A stretch of DNA of 64,000 nucleotides from Burkholderia sp. Bp8963 (GTDB lineage Bacteria; Pseudomonadota; Gammaproteobacteria; Burkholderiales; Burkholderiaceae), in NCBI RefSeq assembly GCF_003854275.1, contig NZ_QTQP01000001.1:248001-312000 (forward strand), in the 5' to 3' direction. Positions within the stretch are counted from its first letter, which is position 1. Each line of letters opens with the position of its first letter. Made by a program: the position numbers and the translations under genes. This document shows, in pieces, positions 1 to 8,878 of the stretch. A model generated the notes under the pieces. That model was not told the DNA's origin. It did no database searches and saw only the letters and a list, made by a program, of their open reading frames with translations.

Positions 1-347
1 AGGTCGCGCGCGAGCAGGAACGCGATCTCGCCTTCGGCGCGCGGCGCGATCAGCGTGTCGGCCGGAATCGCTTCGCCCGCCGCGTAATGCATGCCGGACA
101 GCAGGATCCCGAAGTCGGGCTGACGCACGTTCAGCATGTCCTGCACGGCCTGGCTCGTCACGCCGATCTTCTTGCCGACGACCGATTCGCCTTGCGTGAC
201 GCGCCGTTCGATGAAGCGTTGCTGGATCCGGTACGCGTCGTCGAGCGACAGCCGGCGCGGCCGGCCCGACAGCGGCGTGACGGGCGCGCAGGTGCGCCAC
301 GCGGCGTACAGCTCGTCGCCGAGCGCCGTATGCAAGCGGGAAGACAT
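1..347 (-). CDS. 2-keto-4-pentenoate hydratase (MhpD family), 3' end outside window
   Basis: Partial gene: the first 115 or so residues are present and the rest lies beyond the left edge. The start ATG is at 345-347. The N-terminus reads MSSRLHTALGDELYAAWRTC and continues with a DAYRIQQRFIERR helix, the VVGKKIGVTS motif and an LNVRQPDFGIL stretch, all typical of the MhpD/XylJ hydratase and decarboxylase family. Family members hydrate the 2-oxo-4-alkenoate formed after meta-cleavage of an aromatic ring. It lies downstream of DUF1302 and DUF1329 on the same strand and fits a ring-cleavage pathway together with the hydrolase at 4549. A 4-oxalocrotonate decarboxylase cannot be excluded from the N-terminus alone. 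Confidence 0.85.
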   Translation of the reverse strand, partial: MSSRLHTALGDELYAAWRTCAPVTPLSGRPRRLSLDDAYRIQQRFIERRVTQGESVVGKKIGVTSQAVQDMLNVRQPDFGILLSGMHYAAGEAIPADTLIAPRAEGEIAFLLARD

Positions 348-401
348 GAAAGGGCCCTCGAAATGGATAAGGCGGCCGTCGCAGGCGGCGAAATGGAACA
401 G

Positions 402-422
402 GACGCCGCCTCGGGCGGCGTC
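402..422 (-). terminator. GC hairpin between DUF1329 gene and hydratase
   Basis: A perfect 9-bp stem (GACGCCGCC / GGCGGCGTC) with a 3-nt loop lies in the 118-bp gap between the two minus-strand genes. Minus-strand reading continues with TGTTCCATTTCG, so there is no strong U tract. It may attenuate read-through or only stabilise the upstream mRNA. Confidence 0.35.
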
Positions 423-465
423 GTGCGCCGGAGCAGGGCCCCGGCGCGTGCGTGAAGGTCGCGGG

Positions 466-1848
466 TCAGTTGCCCGAGCTGCGAATCCCGTCCGGCGAGA
501 AATACGCTTCGGTGAACTGCGGGCTGTTGTCGAGCTTCGGCATCGGCCCTTCGTTGGTCAGGCGGTCGGCCATGTACGCGCCCGAGACGAGGTCGTGGTA
601 GAACACGACACCCGGATAGAACGTCTTCGCATCGAACGCGTAGAGCGTCGTGGCAACGTTGGTGCGCCAGAGCTGGCCGCGCGCGTCATAGTTGTCGGCG
701 AGCAGCGTGATCCACGAATCCTCGTCGAGATACAGCACGCGCTTCGCGTACTGGTGGCGATAGCCGTTCTTCAGCGTCGCCTGCAGCACCCACACGCGAT
801 GCAGCTCGTAGCGGATCAGCGACGGGTTTTCGTGGCCCTTGCCCAGCAGGTCGCCGTACTTGACCGAGCTGTCCATCGCCTTGTAGTTGTCGTACGGCAC
901 GTAGATCTCGCGCTTGCCGAGAATCTTCCAGTCGTAGCGGTCGCCCGAGCCGTTGAACAGACGATCGTCGTCGACGGTGCGGAAGCCGCCCGGGCCCATC
1001 GGCTGGTCGTAGCCGTATTCGGGCGCCTGCCGCACGCGCCGCGTGCCGGGGTTGTACATCCAGGTGCGCGACGCGTTGTCCGCGCCGGCCTTGTCCCAGT
1101 TCGTGAACGACAGGATCAGCGAGCCACGGTCGGCCAGCGGCAGGTCGGTGGCGACGCGCGCAAAAGTGCGATTGTTCTGGTCGCTCTTCACGTCATACTT
1201 GCCGACGTTGCGCGGCGAGTAGATGTCGTAGCGCACCTTGCCCCACGCGATGTTGCCGTCGGAATAGACGACCGCCTGGTCGTAGGTCGCCTGTTCGGTG
1301 CCGATCGCCGACGACATGCGCTGGTTCCACAGCAGTTCGGCGGCGGTCTTCGGGATCGGATACGGCACCTGCGGCGGCGCGTTGGTGAGCCCGTTCGCGT
1401 CGGACGTCATCGTCGAATCGGGCGCGTACGTGCGGATGTCCTTGTAGACGGCATCCGTGTAGCGGAAGTCGCGATGGCTCGGATAGACGACGAGCTTGAA
1501 GGTCGCCGGATAGCGCTTGAACATCGCCTTCTGTCCGTCGGTCAGGTGCTCCGCGTACTGCGCCATGTTCTCGGCGGTGATCGTGGCGACCGGCTTCTCG
1601 CTCGCGAACGGATCGGGATAGCGGCCGCCGCGCTTGTACTGGACGTCCGGTGGCGTGCCGAGCCATTTGCCCGACCACTCGGGCACGCCGCTGTCCTTGC
1701 TCGCGGCGCGCATCGCGCCCATCGGCGTCAGCGGGCCGTCGAGCGCCTTCAGGTCGTCCGGCGTGACCTTCGGGAACGATGCCGTCGCGACGACCGCGCA
1801 CGCGGCCATCACCGACGCGCGCAGGAGGGGGAGATGAATTCGTTTCAT
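466..1848 (-). CDS. DUF1329 family periplasmic/outer-membrane protein
   Basis: A 460-residue exported protein of the DUF1329 family, a lipoprotein-sorting-like beta fold often encoded beside DUF1302 proteins in catabolic clusters of Proteobacteria. A signal peptide (MKRIHLPLLRASVMAAC followed by a hydrophobic stretch) is visible. The ATG at 1848 was preferred over one four codons upstream because GAGGA sits just before it. The stop of the DUF1302 gene is 40 bp upstream on the same strand, so the two are probably cotranscribed. The biochemical role is unknown; the neighbours suggest handling of a hydrophobic substrate at the cell envelope. Confidence 0.85.
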   Translation of the reverse strand: MKRIHLPLLRASVMAACAVVATASFPKVTPDDLKALDGPLTPMGAMRAASKDSGVPEWSGKWLGTPPDVQYKRGGRYPDPFASEKPVATITAENMAQYAEHLTDGQKAMFKRYPATFKLVVYPSHRDFRYTDAVYKDIRTYAPDSTMTSDANGLTNAPPQVPYPIPKTAAELLWNQRMSSAIGTEQATYDQAVVYSDGNIAWGKVRYDIYSPRNVGKYDVKSDQNNRTFARVATDLPLADRGSLILSFTNWDKAGADNASRTWMYNPGTRRVRQAPEYGYDQPMGPGGFRTVDDDRLFNGSGDRYDWKILGKREIYVPYDNYKAMDSSVKYGDLLGKGHENPSLIRYELHRVWVLQATLKNGYRHQYAKRVLYLDEDSWITLLADNYDARGQLWRTNVATTLYAFDAKTFYPGVVFYHDLVSGAYMADRLTNEGPMPKLDNSPQFTEAYFSPDGIRSSGN

Positions 1849-1888
1849 GGCAGTCCTCATCTTGCTGGGTGACGAGCGGCCGGGCCGC

Positions 1889-3451
1889 TCAGAAGTGGTA
1901 GGTCGCGGTCGCCAGCACGTAGTCGCGATCGGCGAGCGGACGCGTGACGGGGTTCGGCGAGCCGAGGAACTTCGCGTAGACGAGCGACAGCGACAGGTTG
2001 CTCAGGCGCGTGAAGGTGACGCCCGCGGTCACGCGGTGGTCGCCCTGGCCCGTCAGCGAGCCGAGCGCGCCGGCGAGCGGCGACGTGCCCGTCAGGTCGT
2101 GCGTGTAGGTGAGCGGCACGTCGAGATCCCAGCCGTTGAACACGTTCTTGTAGCTGAGCGTCCACGCGACCTCGAGCGCGAGCGCATTGCGCGAATTCGC
2201 GAGCGTGGTCGAGCCGTCGACGGCCGAGATGCCACCCGCATGCACGTACGTGATTTCGCCGATCAGCGATTGCGAATTCGCGAGGAAGCTCGGTCCGATC
2301 GAGTAGATGCCGGACAGGTTGACCTGCGTGACGTTCGCGCGCGTTGCCTGCGCGCCGGTCGGCGTGTTGACAAGCACGGCCGCGCCCTGGCGGTACGACG
2401 CTTCGCCCGCGACGTTGACGGAGCCGACCTGCGTCGAAAAACTCACGCCGGTCAGCTTGATGTTGCTGAAATAGGTCTGCTGGTACTGGAGCGTCGGGTA
2501 GAACGACGTGACGACGCTCGGGTTCATGTCGTTGTAGTGCAGGTGATACACGCCCAACTCGGTATCGCCGAACACGCGGACGCGCGCGCCGATGCCCCAC
2601 TGGTTGCGTGCGCTCGGCTTCTCGTCGGCGCCACGCGGGATCAGCATCCCGCCCGGGCCGATGATGAACTGCGCGCCGGGGCCCACGACGTCCGAATAGC
2701 TCCAGTAGGTGCCCGGCGCGGTCAGGCGGTTCTCCTTGAACGCGAACTGGTAGTACGCGAGCAGGCTGAAGTTCGGCGTGATCTGCCACTGCGTCGAGAT
2801 CTGCGGCACCGGCAGCAGGATGTCCTTCACCTCCGCGCCCGCGACATACGACTTGGTCGCGTCCGCAGGGCCCTGAGCGCCCGCGATGTTCGGGAAGAAC
2901 AGGCTTTCGCCCCACGCGACGACCTGGTCGCCGACCTTCACGTTCAGGCGCGTCGCGCCGATCTTGAACGTGTTGTACGCATACGCGGCGAGCAGCGTCG
3001 TATGGCCGCCCGACCAGTAGCGCGCGTCGCTCGTGAAGTTGTTGTAAGGGCCCGTGTGGTTCACCGTGCCGGGCGCATCGTTGTAGTTCGGGTGGTGGTA
3101 TGCCTGGTCGTAGAACGTATCCGCACGCACGAACACGCCCCAGTCGTCGTGCTTCAGGTTCACTTCGCCGAGCAGGCTGACCTGGTTCTCGATCAGCTTG
3201 TTCTTCGCGAAATTGCGGTCGCCGTCGTCGCCGTTGATGTTCGCGGGCGTCAGCAGATTGCCGCTCGGCGCACGCGTGCGCATCCCGAGCCCGTAGCTGA
3301 GCTGGAACATGTAGTCGAGCGTCGTGTCGGCGCCAAGCTCGATCGTGGTGCCTGCATGCGCAGTGGGCGCGCATGCGAGCAGCGCGGCGGCGAGCGTCGA
3401 CAGCGTGGCGGTGGCCCGCTTGTCGGTACGGCGCGAAATCCGTTGATGCAT
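1889..3451 (-). CDS. DUF1302 family outer-membrane beta-barrel protein
   Basis: A 520-residue protein of the DUF1302 family. The signal peptide ends at AHA (about residue 33). The mature part has alternating amphipathic strands and ends in TYHF, the terminal aromatic residue expected of an outer-membrane barrel. It begins the minus-strand unit DUF1302-DUF1329-hydratase and has AGAGGAGACACC before its start. Its promoter region (3452-3627) has a putative -10 at 3508-3513 and a weak copy of the cluster motif 24 nt further upstream. It is probably a substrate-entry or sensing porin; its specificity cannot be read from sequence. Confidence 0.85.
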   Translation of the reverse strand: MHQRISRRTDKRATATLSTLAAALLACAPTAHAGTTIELGADTTLDYMFQLSYGLGMRTRAPSGNLLTPANINGDDGDRNFAKNKLIENQVSLLGEVNLKHDDWGVFVRADTFYDQAYHHPNYNDAPGTVNHTGPYNNFTSDARYWSGGHTTLLAAYAYNTFKIGATRLNVKVGDQVVAWGESLFFPNIAGAQGPADATKSYVAGAEVKDILLPVPQISTQWQITPNFSLLAYYQFAFKENRLTAPGTYWSYSDVVGPGAQFIIGPGGMLIPRGADEKPSARNQWGIGARVRVFGDTELGVYHLHYNDMNPSVVTSFYPTLQYQQTYFSNIKLTGVSFSTQVGSVNVAGEASYRQGAAVLVNTPTGAQATRANVTQVNLSGIYSIGPSFLANSQSLIGEITYVHAGGISAVDGSTTLANSRNALALEVAWTLSYKNVFNGWDLDVPLTYTHDLTGTSPLAGALGSLTGQGDHRVTAGVTFTRLSNLSLSLVYAKFLGSPNPVTRPLADRDYVLATATYHF

Positions 3452-3537
3452 GGTGTCTCCTCTGGGGGTATCGACGACGGTCGACCGTGTGTGTTGTCGT
3501 GAGTGGCAGAGTAGGGAGATCGCGGTAGCAGGGAATC

Positions 3538-3559
3538 GTCAAAATGAACTAGATGACTT
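3538..3559. promoter_or_regulatory. weak copy of the shared operator-like motif (DUF1302 promoter)
   Basis: It begins GTCAAAATGAACTAGA and matches the cluster motif poorly (about 7 of 16 positions). Its edge lies 24 nt upstream of a minus-strand -10 candidate (TACTCT on the minus strand, 3508-3513), the same spacing seen at 4466 and 13697. Low confidence because spacing is the main support. Confidence 0.3.
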
Positions 3560-3627
3560 CCCTAAGGGCTGCTGACGGTGGCCAGCGGGCGCACGCGCGC
3601 GCGGCAAGCCATGCACCGGACGGTCGT

Positions 3628-4407
3628 TCACCGCGCTGCGGCCTGTGCAGCGGCCAGGAACGCGGGCCGTTCGCCGCCGCCGTCGAGCCGCAGGTTCGCG
3701 CCGGACGCATACGCGGCGTCGGGCGACGCGAGGAACAGGCATGCGGACGCGACGTCGTCGGGCGTCGCGAGGCGGCCGGCCGGAATCGTCGCGCAGATCG
3801 ACGCGAGCGCCTCGGCGTCGCCGTAGTGGCCGTCGGCAGCCGCGTCGGTGTGCACGAGGCTCGGGCTGATCGCGCACACGCGCACGCGCGGCGCCCATTC
3901 GACCGCGAGCGAGCTCACCGCGTTGACGAGGCCCGCTTTCGCGGCGCCATACGCGGCCGTGCCCGGCGACGGCCGCGACGCGCTGACGCTCGCGATGAAC
4001 AGCATCACGCCGCCGCCCGGCTGCGGCTGCATGATCGCGTTCACGCGCTGCGCGAGCTGCAACGGCGCGATCAGGTTCAGGCGCACGATCGACTCGGTGA
4101 AGCGCGGCGACGCGTCGGCCGCGAGCGCGAACGGCGAGCCGCCCGCATTGTTGACGAGCACGTCGAGGCCGCCGGCCGTCCGGCGGATCGTGTCGAGCAT
4201 CGCGTCGACCTGCTCGATGTCGCGCAGGTCGGCCGCAATGCACGCGGCTTCGCGGCCGCCGGCCGCGGGCGGCGTATCCGGGGCGCTGCGTGAGCAGACG
4301 AATACCCGCGCGCCCGCCGCGACGAAACGTTCGGCAATGCGCCGCCCGATGCCCTTGGTGCCGCCCGTCACGAGCACCGTCTTGCCGCTGTAGTCGAATC
4401 CGTTCAT
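3628..4407 (-). CDS. SDR family oxidoreductase
   Basis: A classical short-chain dehydrogenase of 259 residues. GGTKGIG (15-21) is the nucleotide-binding loop, NNAGG (86-90) the structural motif, and Tyr153-x3-Lys157 (YGAAK) the catalytic pair, with a Ser-rich strand ahead. The C-terminus has the usual ASGANLRLDGGG. It stands alone on the minus strand and diverges from the hydrolase operon at 4549; the 141-bp space between them carries a shared motif (4466-4487). It probably oxidises a hydroxyl or reduces a keto group on a pathway intermediate. Confidence 0.9.
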   Translation of the reverse strand: MNGFDYSGKTVLVTGGTKGIGRRIAERFVAAGARVFVCSRSAPDTPPAAGGREAACIAADLRDIEQVDAMLDTIRRTAGGLDVLVNNAGGSPFALAADASPRFTESIVRLNLIAPLQLAQRVNAIMQPQPGGGVMLFIASVSASRPSPGTAAYGAAKAGLVNAVSSLAVEWAPRVRVCAISPSLVHTDAAADGHYGDAEALASICATIPAGRLATPDDVASACLFLASPDAAYASGANLRLDGGGERPAFLAAAQAAAR

Positions 4408-4435
4408 CGGTCTGTCTCCATCTCAGGTGGAGCCG

Positions 4436-4441
4436 ATGATA
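4436..4441 (-). promoter_or_regulatory. putative -10 box for the SDR gene at 3628-4407
   Basis: The minus strand reads TATCAT inside CCTATCATCGG. It is separated by 24 nt from motif copy 4466-4487. The minus-strand promoter at 13666-13671 (TACCAT) has an almost identical context and a 25-nt gap to its own motif copy, which is why it is listed. Confidence 0.4.
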
Positions 4442-4465
4442 GGAAGATCCGCGCGCGGCTTCGTA

Positions 4466-4487
4466 GTCTGAAAGGATGATGCCGGCC
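4466..4487. promoter_or_regulatory. shared operator-like motif, copy A (divergent SDR/hydrolase promoters)
   Basis: The core reads GTCTGAAAGGATGATG. It matches copies at 13751 (18 of 22 bases) and 21335 (15 of 22). It lies between two divergent catabolic operons, 24 nt from a minus-strand -10 and 36 nt (start to start) from a weak plus-strand -10 (AATCAT, 4502-4507). The pattern suggests a binding site for a pathway activator whose gene is outside this window. Confidence 0.5.
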
Positions 4488-4548
4488 GCCGCGGGGGGCG
4501 CAATCATCCGGATACGCATCCCGCGACCGACGAAGGAGACAACCAGCC

Positions 4549-5385
4549 ATGACCACCCCAACGACCGTGCCGGGCGGCACCTTCACCGACGTGCCCGGCA
4601 GTTTGCGGCTCCACCATTTCGAGGCGGGCGCGGGCCGGCCCGTGGTGTTCATCCACGGCAGCGGCCCCGGCGCGAGCGGCTTCAGCAACTTCAAGCACAA
4701 CTACCCGGCGTTCGCGGCGGCCGGCCATCGCGCGATCGTCGTCGACCTGCCGGGCTACGGCCAGTCGTCGAAGCCGTCCGACGTCGCCTATACGCTCGAC
4801 TTCTTCGTCGGCGCGCTGCGCGCGCAGCTCGACGCGCTCGACATCGGCCCGGCCGTGCTGCTCGGCAATTCGCTCGGGGGTGCGATCGCGCTGAAATACG
4901 CGCTCGACTACCCGGACAGCGTCGCGGGGCTGATCATGATGGCGCCCGGCGGCGTCGAGGATCGCGACACCTATTTCCGGATGGAAGGGATCCAGCGGAT
5001 GGTGCAGCTGTTCACCAATCGGCAGATGAATCGCGACACGATGCGCGAGCTGCTGACGCTGCTCGTGCACGATCCGGCGATCGTCACCGACGCGCTCGTG
5101 GACGAGCGGATGAAGGTGTGCGTCGAGCAACCGACCGAGGTGCTGTCGACGATGAGCGTGCCGAACCTGACCGGTGCGCTCGCCGACGTGCGCTGCCCGG
5201 TGCTCGGTTTCTGGGGCACGGACGACCGCTTCAACCCCGTCGGCGGCGCGCTGACGTTCGTCGAGCGCTGCCGCGACGCGCGCTTCGTGCTGATGAACCG
5301 CTGCGGCCACTGGGTGATGGTGGAACACGCCGAGTATTTCAATCGGGAATGCGTCGATTTTCTCGCGACGCTGGATGCGCGATAA
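4549..5385 (+). CDS. alpha/beta hydrolase, meta-cleavage-product hydrolase type
   Basis: A 278-residue alpha/beta hydrolase. HGSGPGASG forms the oxyanion loop, GNSLGG carries the nucleophile Ser108, GTDDRFNP supplies the acid (about Asp225) and CGHW the catalytic His254. The HGSGPGA loop and overall length match BphD/HsaD/XylF-type enzymes, which hydrolyse the C-C bond of the vinylogous 1,5-diketone made by extradiol ring cleavage. GAAGGAG precedes the ATG. It opens a plus-strand operon with the SDR at 5420. No extradiol dioxygenase is seen in the window, so the true substrate is inferred only. Confidence 0.85.
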   Translation: MTTPTTVPGGTFTDVPGSLRLHHFEAGAGRPVVFIHGSGPGASGFSNFKHNYPAFAAAGHRAIVVDLPGYGQSSKPSDVAYTLDFFVGALRAQLDALDIGPAVLLGNSLGGAIALKYALDYPDSVAGLIMMAPGGVEDRDTYFRMEGIQRMVQLFTNRQMNRDTMRELLTLLVHDPAIVTDALVDERMKVCVEQPTEVLSTMSVPNLTGALADVRCPVLGFWGTDDRFNPVGGALTFVERCRDARFVLMNRCGHWVMVEHAEYFNRECVDFLATLDAR

Positions 5386-5419
5386 CACGGGTTGCCCAAC
5401 CGATACCAACGGAGACGTG

Positions 5420-6208
5420 ATGAAACTCATCGAAGAATTGTTCGACCTGCGCGGCAAGGTTGCCGCGATCACCGGCGCGGCACGCGGGATCGGCGCCGAA
5501 ACGGCGCGCACGCTGGCCGCCGCGGGCGCGACGGTCGCGATCCTCGACGTGCTGTCGCAGGAAGCCGAGGCACTCGTCGAGGAAATCCGCGCGCAGGGCG
5601 GCCAGGCCGTGTACTGGTGGCTCGACGTGACGCGCGAGGCCGATGTCACGCGCGTGTTCGGCGAGATCGCCGCGCGCTTCGGCCGGCTCGACGTGCTCGT
5701 CAACAACGCCGGCATCGACGGCCCGAACCGGCCGACGCACGAGCTGACGCTCGAGCAATGGCAGCGCGTGCAGGACGTGAACGTGAACGGCGTGTTCCTG
5801 TGCACGCGCGCCGCGATTCCGCACCTCGAGGCGGCCGGCGGCGGCTCGGTGGTGAACCTGTCGTCGATGTACGGCATCGTCGGCGGACCGGACGTGCCCG
5901 CATACCACGCGTCGAAGGCCGCGGTGCGGATGATGGCGAAGGTCGACGCGATGCTGTACGCGGCGAAGAACATCCGCGCGAACTCGGTGCACCCCGGCTA
6001 CATCCGCACGCCGATGCTCGAGGAAGCGTTCCGGCAGATGGGACAGGACCCGGACGCCGCGTTCGGGTACATGCAGACGCACGTGCCGCTCGGCAAGATC
6101 GGCAGCCCGCGCGATATCGCTGCCGGCATCCTGTATCTCGTGTCGCCGGCCGGCCGCTACGTGACGGGCGCGGAACTCGTGATCGACGGCGGATACACGG
6201 CGCGCTGA
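5420..6208 (+). CDS. SDR family oxidoreductase
   Basis: A classical SDR of 262 residues with GAARGIG (19-25), NNAG (86-89), Ser148/149 and Tyr162-x3-Lys166 (YHASK). The ATG at 5420 was chosen because GGAGA lies immediately upstream; a longer reading from 5375 would overlap the end of the hydrolase gene. The C-terminus [15 protein letters not shown] is typical. It follows the hydrolase by 34 bp and precedes the ETF relic, so it is operonic. Asp43 after beta-2 (ILDV) favours NAD(H). The substrate is probably an alcohol or ketone intermediate. Confidence 0.9.
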   Translation: MKLIEELFDLRGKVAAITGAARGIGAETARTLAAAGATVAILDVLSQEAEALVEEIRAQGGQAVYWWLDVTREADVTRVFGEIAARFGRLDVLVNNAGIDGPNRPTHELTLEQWQRVQDVNVNGVFLCTRAAIPHLEAAGGGSVVNLSSMYGIVGGPDVPAYHASKAAVRMMAKVDAMLYAAKNIRANSVHPGYIRTPMLEEAFRQMGQDPDAAFGYMQTHVPLGKIGSPRDIAAGILYLVSPAGRYVTGAELVIDGGYTAR

Positions 6209-6245
6209 TGCGGCGCGGCCACGCAACGGAACAGGAGACACGCAG

Positions 6246-7171
6246 TTGAAAGTGCTGGTGGCGGTGAAACGGGTCGTCGACGCGAACGTGAAGGTCGGCG
6301 TGAAGAGCGATCAGTCGGGTGTCGACATCGCGAACGTGAAGATGTCGATGAACCCGTTCGATGAGATCGCGGTGGAAGAGGCGGTGCGGTTGAAAGAGGC
6401 GGGCGTCGCAACCGAAGTGGTTGTGGTGTCGGTCGGTGTCGCGCAGGCTCAGGAGACGCTGCGCACCGCGCTCGCGATCGGTGCGGATCGCGCGATTCTG
6501 GTCGAATCGGCTGCGGGCGTCGAACCGTTGGGGGTCGCGAAGGTGCTGAAGGCACTGGTCGACAACGAGCAGCCTTCGCTGGTGATCCTCGGCAAGCAGG
6601 CGATCGACGACGATTCGCACATCCTCGCCCCGGCGACCGCCTACGACAAGAACATCGCACCGCGCATTGCCGCAAAGCTCGATGTCGCACAGATCTCGGA
6701 CATCACGGCGGTCGTCAGCGACGACACGTTCGAGCGCCCGATCTACGCGGGCAACGCAATCGCCACGGTGCAGTCTGCCGATCCGGTCAAGGTGATCACC
6801 GTGCGCGCGACGGGCTTCGATCCGGTGGCGGCTGAAGGCGGCAGTGCATCGGTCGAGAAGTTCGAAGCAGCAACCGATGCAGGCATGTCGCAATTCGTGA
6901 GCCAGCGGCCCTCGGCGCATCGCGCGCGGCAGTCGACGCCGGCTACGTGCCGAACGACTACCAGGTGGGCCAGACCGGCAAGATCGTCGCGCCGCAGCTG
7001 TACATCGCGGTCGGCATCTCCGGCGCAATTCAGCACCTCGCCGGGATGAAGGATTCGAAGGTGATCGTCGCGATCAACAAGGATCCCGAAGCACCGATCT
7101 TCAGCGTCGCCGACTACGGCGTCGTTGGCGATTTGTTCACGCTCGTGCCCGAAGCCGCGGCCGTGCTCTGA
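6246..7171 (+). pseudogene. decayed etfB-etfA fusion (electron transfer flavoprotein remnant)
   Basis: The first 122 codons match the N-terminus of the intact ETF beta subunit at 55025, starting with TTG. At about 6614-6617 the sequence jumps into the middle of ETF alpha (homologous to 56079 onward), leaving out about 687 bp. A second net deletion of 124 bp near 6904-6908 shifts the frame, so the alpha C-terminus (7171 end, [17 protein letters not shown]) is out of frame. The FAD-binding alpha segment [12 protein letters not shown] and the whole beta C-terminus are missing, so no working ETF can be made. It lies in the SDR operon where ETF would serve an acyl-CoA or ring dehydrogenase. Confidence 0.9.
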
Positions 7172-7219
7172 TCCGCGTCGCACAGACGGCTCCACCAACC
7201 CCAAACGGCGAACCGGCCA

Positions 7220-7747
7220 ATGGCGCTTTTCGAATTCAACGGGATCACGCCGCGCGTGCACGCGTCCGCCTACGTGCATCCGAGCGCGGTCGTGATCGGC
7301 GACGTGACGATTGGCGCGCGCTGCTACATCGGTCCGCATGCGAGCCTGCGCGGCGATTTCGGCGCGATCGTCATCGAGGACGGCAGCAACGTGCAGGACG
7401 GCTGCACGCTGCACGTCGGCATCCGCGAGACCTGCCGACTCGGCGTGAACAGCCACGTCGGCCATGGCGCGATCGTCCACGGTGCGATGCTGCTGCCCGA
7501 CACGATGATCGGGATGAACGCCGTCGTGATGGACGGCGCGACGATCGGCGCAAAGACCATCGTCGCCGCGTGCGCGTTCGTGAAGGCCGGGTTCGACGTG
7601 CCGCCCGGCGTGCTGCTCGCCGGCGTGCCGGGGCGGGTGGTACGCCGCCTGAGCGATGCCGAGATCGACGCGAAGGCGCACGGCACGCGGCTCTATCAGC
7701 AGCTGGCGGAGGATTGTCTGCGCACGCTCAAACGCATCGACGGATGA
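7220..7747 (+). CDS. left-handed beta-helix hexapeptide protein (PaaY/gamma-carbonic-anhydrase-like)
   Basis: A 175-residue protein built of hexapeptide repeats (VHPSAVVIGDVTIGARCYIG and similar turns), with DGCTLHVG and HVGHGAIVHG carrying the histidines that bind metal in gamma-carbonic anhydrases, and the LLAGVPGRVVRRL end typical of PaaY and CaiE. PaaY is a thioesterase that salvages dead-end CoA intermediates of aromatic catabolism; a similar housekeeping role in this operon is plausible. It starts 48 bp after the ETF relic. Whether it is hydrolase, acetyltransferase or anhydrase cannot be decided here. Confidence 0.8.
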   Translation: MALFEFNGITPRVHASAYVHPSAVVIGDVTIGARCYIGPHASLRGDFGAIVIEDGSNVQDGCTLHVGIRETCRLGVNSHVGHGAIVHGAMLLPDTMIGMNAVVMDGATIGAKTIVAACAFVKAGFDVPPGVLLAGVPGRVVRRLSDAEIDAKAHGTRLYQQLAEDCLRTLKRIDG

Positions 7748-7813
7748 CCGCGCCGCCGGTGAACGGCAGACGAGTCAACCGCAACGCAACGAACGACCAC
7801 GGAAAACACGCGA

Positions 7814-8158
7814 ATGATCCAGATCCTCGACGAAATCACGCTTGCGCCCGAGCGCATACCGGACGTGCTCGCGCTGCTGCGCGAGCGCTACCTGCCGAGC
7901 CATGCCGCGCGCGGCCTCACGTCGCACCGCCGCTGGGTGTCGCCACCGGTGGCGATAGCCGGGCAGGCCAGCACGCTGTGGCTGTCGTGGCAGGTCGCGG
8001 ACGCGCCAGCCTACTACCGGCTGCGCGCACTGACGAATGCGGACGTGATCGCGTTCTGGTCCGGCGTCGACGCGCTTTGCGACACGCGGCGCCGCCACGT
8101 GATGACCGACGCCGACGCGCCGCTGCCGTTCGTGCCGGAGGCCGGCCATGCGGCATGA
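7814..8158 (+). CDS. small ferredoxin-fold protein (NIPSNAP/Dabb-like), function unknown
   Basis: A 114-residue protein opening MIQILDEITLAPERIPDVLALLRERYLPSHAARGL, a beta-alpha pattern with conserved aromatic pairs typical of dimeric alpha/beta-barrel (NIPSNAP, EthD, Dabb) proteins. The core SHRRWVSPP and LWLSWQV look like beta strands. Its end overlaps the next gene by 11 bp (start at 8148), which implies translational coupling. No catalytic motif is recognised. Members of this fold act as small-molecule isomerases, cyclases or monooxygenases. Confidence 0.6.
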   Translation: MIQILDEITLAPERIPDVLALLRERYLPSHAARGLTSHRRWVSPPVAIAGQASTLWLSWQVADAPAYYRLRALTNADVIAFWSGVDALCDTRRRHVMTDADAPLPFVPEAGHAA

Positions 8159-8789
8159 CACGGCCCAGGTATTCGTCGCCGATAACAGCGACGTCCGCGC
8201 ACTCGAACGCGTGCTGCACGATCGCGCGAGCGCGCTGCCCGGCGTGGGTCGCGTGCATCTGTCCCGCAACCTCGAAGGGAGCTGGGGCGCGGGCGGCCTC
8301 ACGCTCGACCTGATCCGCGACGACGACGCGCCAGATATCGAATCCGCGTCCGCCGCGCTGGCGGCGCTGCCGGGCGTCGCGCGCATCGACGCGGCCACGT
8401 GCCGCCCGGTGGTCGGCGGCGGCGCACGCGAACCGGGGCTGCGCAACGGCATCTGGCGCACGCTGATGCTGCACACCCGCGCACAGGCCACCGGCGCACA
8501 GATTGCGGCGCTCGAACAAGACCTGCTGCGGATGCCGGCCTGCATGCCGGGCATCCGCAACTGGCGCCTGAGCCGGGTCGCCGCGCCCGGCAGATGGACG
8601 CACGTCTGGCAACAGGAGTTCGCGCGGGTCGACGACCTGCTTGGCGAATACCTGCTGCATCCGTTTCACTGGGGCTGGGCTGACCGCTGGTTCGACACCG
8701 AGCATCCCGACTGGACGGTCGACGCGATCTCGCATGCGTTTTGCCCGCTCGCGTCGAGCTTGCTGGCGCCAGACGATCCGGACGCGTAG
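8148..8789 (+). CDS. Dabb/EthD-type alpha/beta-barrel protein, function unknown
   Basis: A 213-residue protein with two repeats of a ferredoxin-like half: an N-terminal part (about 1-95) and a second part from about 100 with GIWRTLMLHTRAQATGAQIAALEQDLLRMPACMPGIRNWRLSRV, the stress-responsive Dabb pattern, followed by WTHVWQQEFARVDDLLGEYLLHPFHWGWADRWFD. It overlaps the preceding gene by 11 bp. Similar proteins occur in uncharacterised degradation clusters with SDRs and NTF2-like proteins. The precise reaction is unknown. Confidence 0.65.
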   Translation: MRHDTAQVFVADNSDVRALERVLHDRASALPGVGRVHLSRNLEGSWGAGGLTLDLIRDDDAPDIESASAALAALPGVARIDAATCRPVVGGGAREPGLRNGIWRTLMLHTRAQATGAQIAALEQDLLRMPACMPGIRNWRLSRVAAPGRWTHVWQQEFARVDDLLGEYLLHPFHWGWADRWFDTEHPDWTVDAISHAFCPLASSLLAPDDPDA

Positions 8790-8878
8790 CGCGCTTGGCC
8801 AGACGAATCGTCGGACGATTCATCAGGCCATTCGTCAAACCACGAAACCCACAACCGATGACAAAAGGAGACACCACG

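Noticed and set aside
136..1872. Very long plus-strand reading frame opposite DUF1329
   Set aside because: It is Arg/Val-rich, antisense to a well-recognised exported protein, and typical of high-GC shadow frames.
6246..7049. Reading the etf relic as a functional single-chain ETF
   Set aside because: Essential FAD-binding and beta C-terminal segments are missing, and the last third is out of frame.
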